DNA of 64,000 nucleotides from Comamonas koreensis (lineage in GTDB: Bacteria; Pseudomonadota; Gammaproteobacteria; Burkholderiales; Burkholderiaceae_C). A model generated the notes under the pieces. The model was not told where the DNA came from and did not search any database. It was given only the letters and a program-made list of their open reading frames with translations. How positions within the stretch are numbered: the stretch's first letter is position 1; every line of letters begins with the position of its first letter. Of the stretch, positions 63,554-64,000 are shown piece by piece. The stretch covers positions 124,001 to 188,000 of the forward strand of contig NZ_CP043575.1 of the NCBI RefSeq assembly GCF_014076495.1, read 5' to 3'. A program made the translations under genes and the position numbers.

Positions 63554-63971
63554 GTGCTCGGATATTTTGGTTCTGTGGCGTGTTCTGCGTCACCTGCATA
63601 ATGCCCTGGCTGCCCCCTGCAATCGCCCGGGCCACGAGGCTGTCCAGCGCTTCTTGGCGATAGCACAGCGCGCGCAGCAGCATCGGCAGGTTGACACCGG
63701 CCACCAGCCTTGTAGATGCGCGGCGCTTGGCCAGCTCCTGGGCAATATTATGCGGGGTTGCGCCAAACACGTCGCTCAGCACCAGCACGGGGCCGCTGTG
63801 GCTGTGGTCGAGCATGGCCCGCGCCTCCTGCAGGCAGGCCACCGGATCGGCGCTGGCAGGCACATCCAGCGCCATCAGGTGCTCTCCGCTGTCGGGGAAC
63901 ACATGCGCGGCGCATTGCGCCAGCGCCTGGGCCAGCGGTGCATGGGCGATCAACAATATCCGGTTGCTCAT
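63522..63971 (-). CDS. PTS mannose-family EIIA component
   Basis: A 149-residue EIIA-Man-type protein started at 63971 (MSNRILLIAHAPLAQALAQCAA); the phosphorylatable His is in IAHAPLA. The rest follows the fold (VLVLSDVFGATPHNIAQEL, AGVNLPMLLRALCYR). Without EIIB/C/D partners it likely works as a regulatory phosphoacceptor, as in many Proteobacteria. Its coding end overlaps ptsH by 32 bp. Confidence 0.9.
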   Translation of the reverse strand: MSNRILLIAHAPLAQALAQCAAHVFPDSGEHLMALDVPASADPVACLQEARAMLDHSHSGPVLVLSDVFGATPHNIAQELAKRRASTRLVAGVNLPMLLRALCYRQEALDSLVARAIAGGSQGIMQVTQNTPQNQNIRAHDQDRSHHQQ

Positions 63972-64000
63972 CAAATCAAAAACCCAGAAGTTCTGTGAAT

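Noticed and set aside
60582..63998. Very long plus-strand frame opposite ptsI
   Set aside because: It runs antisense through ptsI, ptsH and EIIA with a low-complexity Gln/His/Leu composition, a codon-bias artefact of high GC.

Overview
The window looks like a chromosomal segment of a betaproteobacterium of the Comamonadaceae, probably Comamonas or a close relative. This rests on the right half: a full F1Fo ATP synthase operon (atpIBEFHAGDC), a DUF493-lipB-lipA cluster, a ptsI/ptsH/EIIA-Man regulatory PTS, a cobalamin-riboswitch ABC operon, a TetR/RND efflux locus and GC-rich coding with strong GC third positions. The genus is an inference from overall protein resemblance; no 16S or other marker is present.

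The left half (about 1-31,250) is accessory DNA ending at a tRNA-Arg(CCG) gene. A P4-type tyrosine integrase sits next to the tRNA 3' end, as in integrative islands. I found no second copy of the tRNA 3' end in the window, so the far border probably lies further left. The island is layered. (1) Positions 1-10,468: the right end of an IS903-group IS5 element, then a copper-resistance locus, with copABCD plus a YHS/HMBD-containing copper P-type ATPase on the minus strand, divergent copRS, and a small HMA-domain chaperone. (2) Positions 10,469-14,013: a second IS903-group element, already carrying a premature stop, into which a complete IS21-family element (istA/istB, 12-bp ends, 7-bp target duplication) has inserted. 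(3) Positions 14,018-18,853: a large SMC-like ATPase with an unusual P-loop and a large protein with a C-terminal PD-(D/E)XK nuclease domain, the best candidate here for an undescribed defence system. (4) Positions 19,151-25,193: a lipoprotein, an XRE regulator and a phage/ICE-type recombination module (YqaJ exonuclease, DUF932, a putative recombination directionality factor, a glycine-zipper/zinc-ribbon protein) with terminator-like hairpins between genes. (5) Positions 25,581-31,088: a CP4-57/P4-satellite-like module (AlpA, DUF3987/YfjI, YagK/YfjJ-Gp2, integrase) with an AT-rich orphan cargo gene beside the integrase.

The right half (31,252-64,000) is ordinary chromosome: tRNA-Arg; a tetR gene divergent from an AcrAB-OprM-type tripartite pump across an AcrR-like palindrome; a di-haem cytochrome c5; lemA with two TPM-domain genes; a DUF1624 membrane protein behind a Fur-box-like palindrome; a Fur-family regulator; an operon led by a cobalamin riboswitch encoding a binding protein, FecCD-type permease, ATPase, pseudoazurin and OprD-type porin; a GNAT acetyltransferase; the ATP synthase operon; lipoate biosynthesis genes; an isochorismatase-like hydrolase; a GlxA-type regulator; and PTS enzyme I, HPr and EIIA.

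Functional links. The copper genes form a periplasmic/outer-membrane detoxification set (multicopper oxidase CopA, CopB, CopC, CopD) with inner-membrane export (P-type ATPase), sensed by CopRS. Two of its transcription units share a MerR-type promoter with a 19-bp spacer, pointing to a second regulator, CueR-like, that is not encoded here. The recombination and satellite genes are the integration and maintenance machinery of the island, while the nuclease/ATPase pair and the 319-residue orphan are its most likely anti-phage or otherwise novel cargo.
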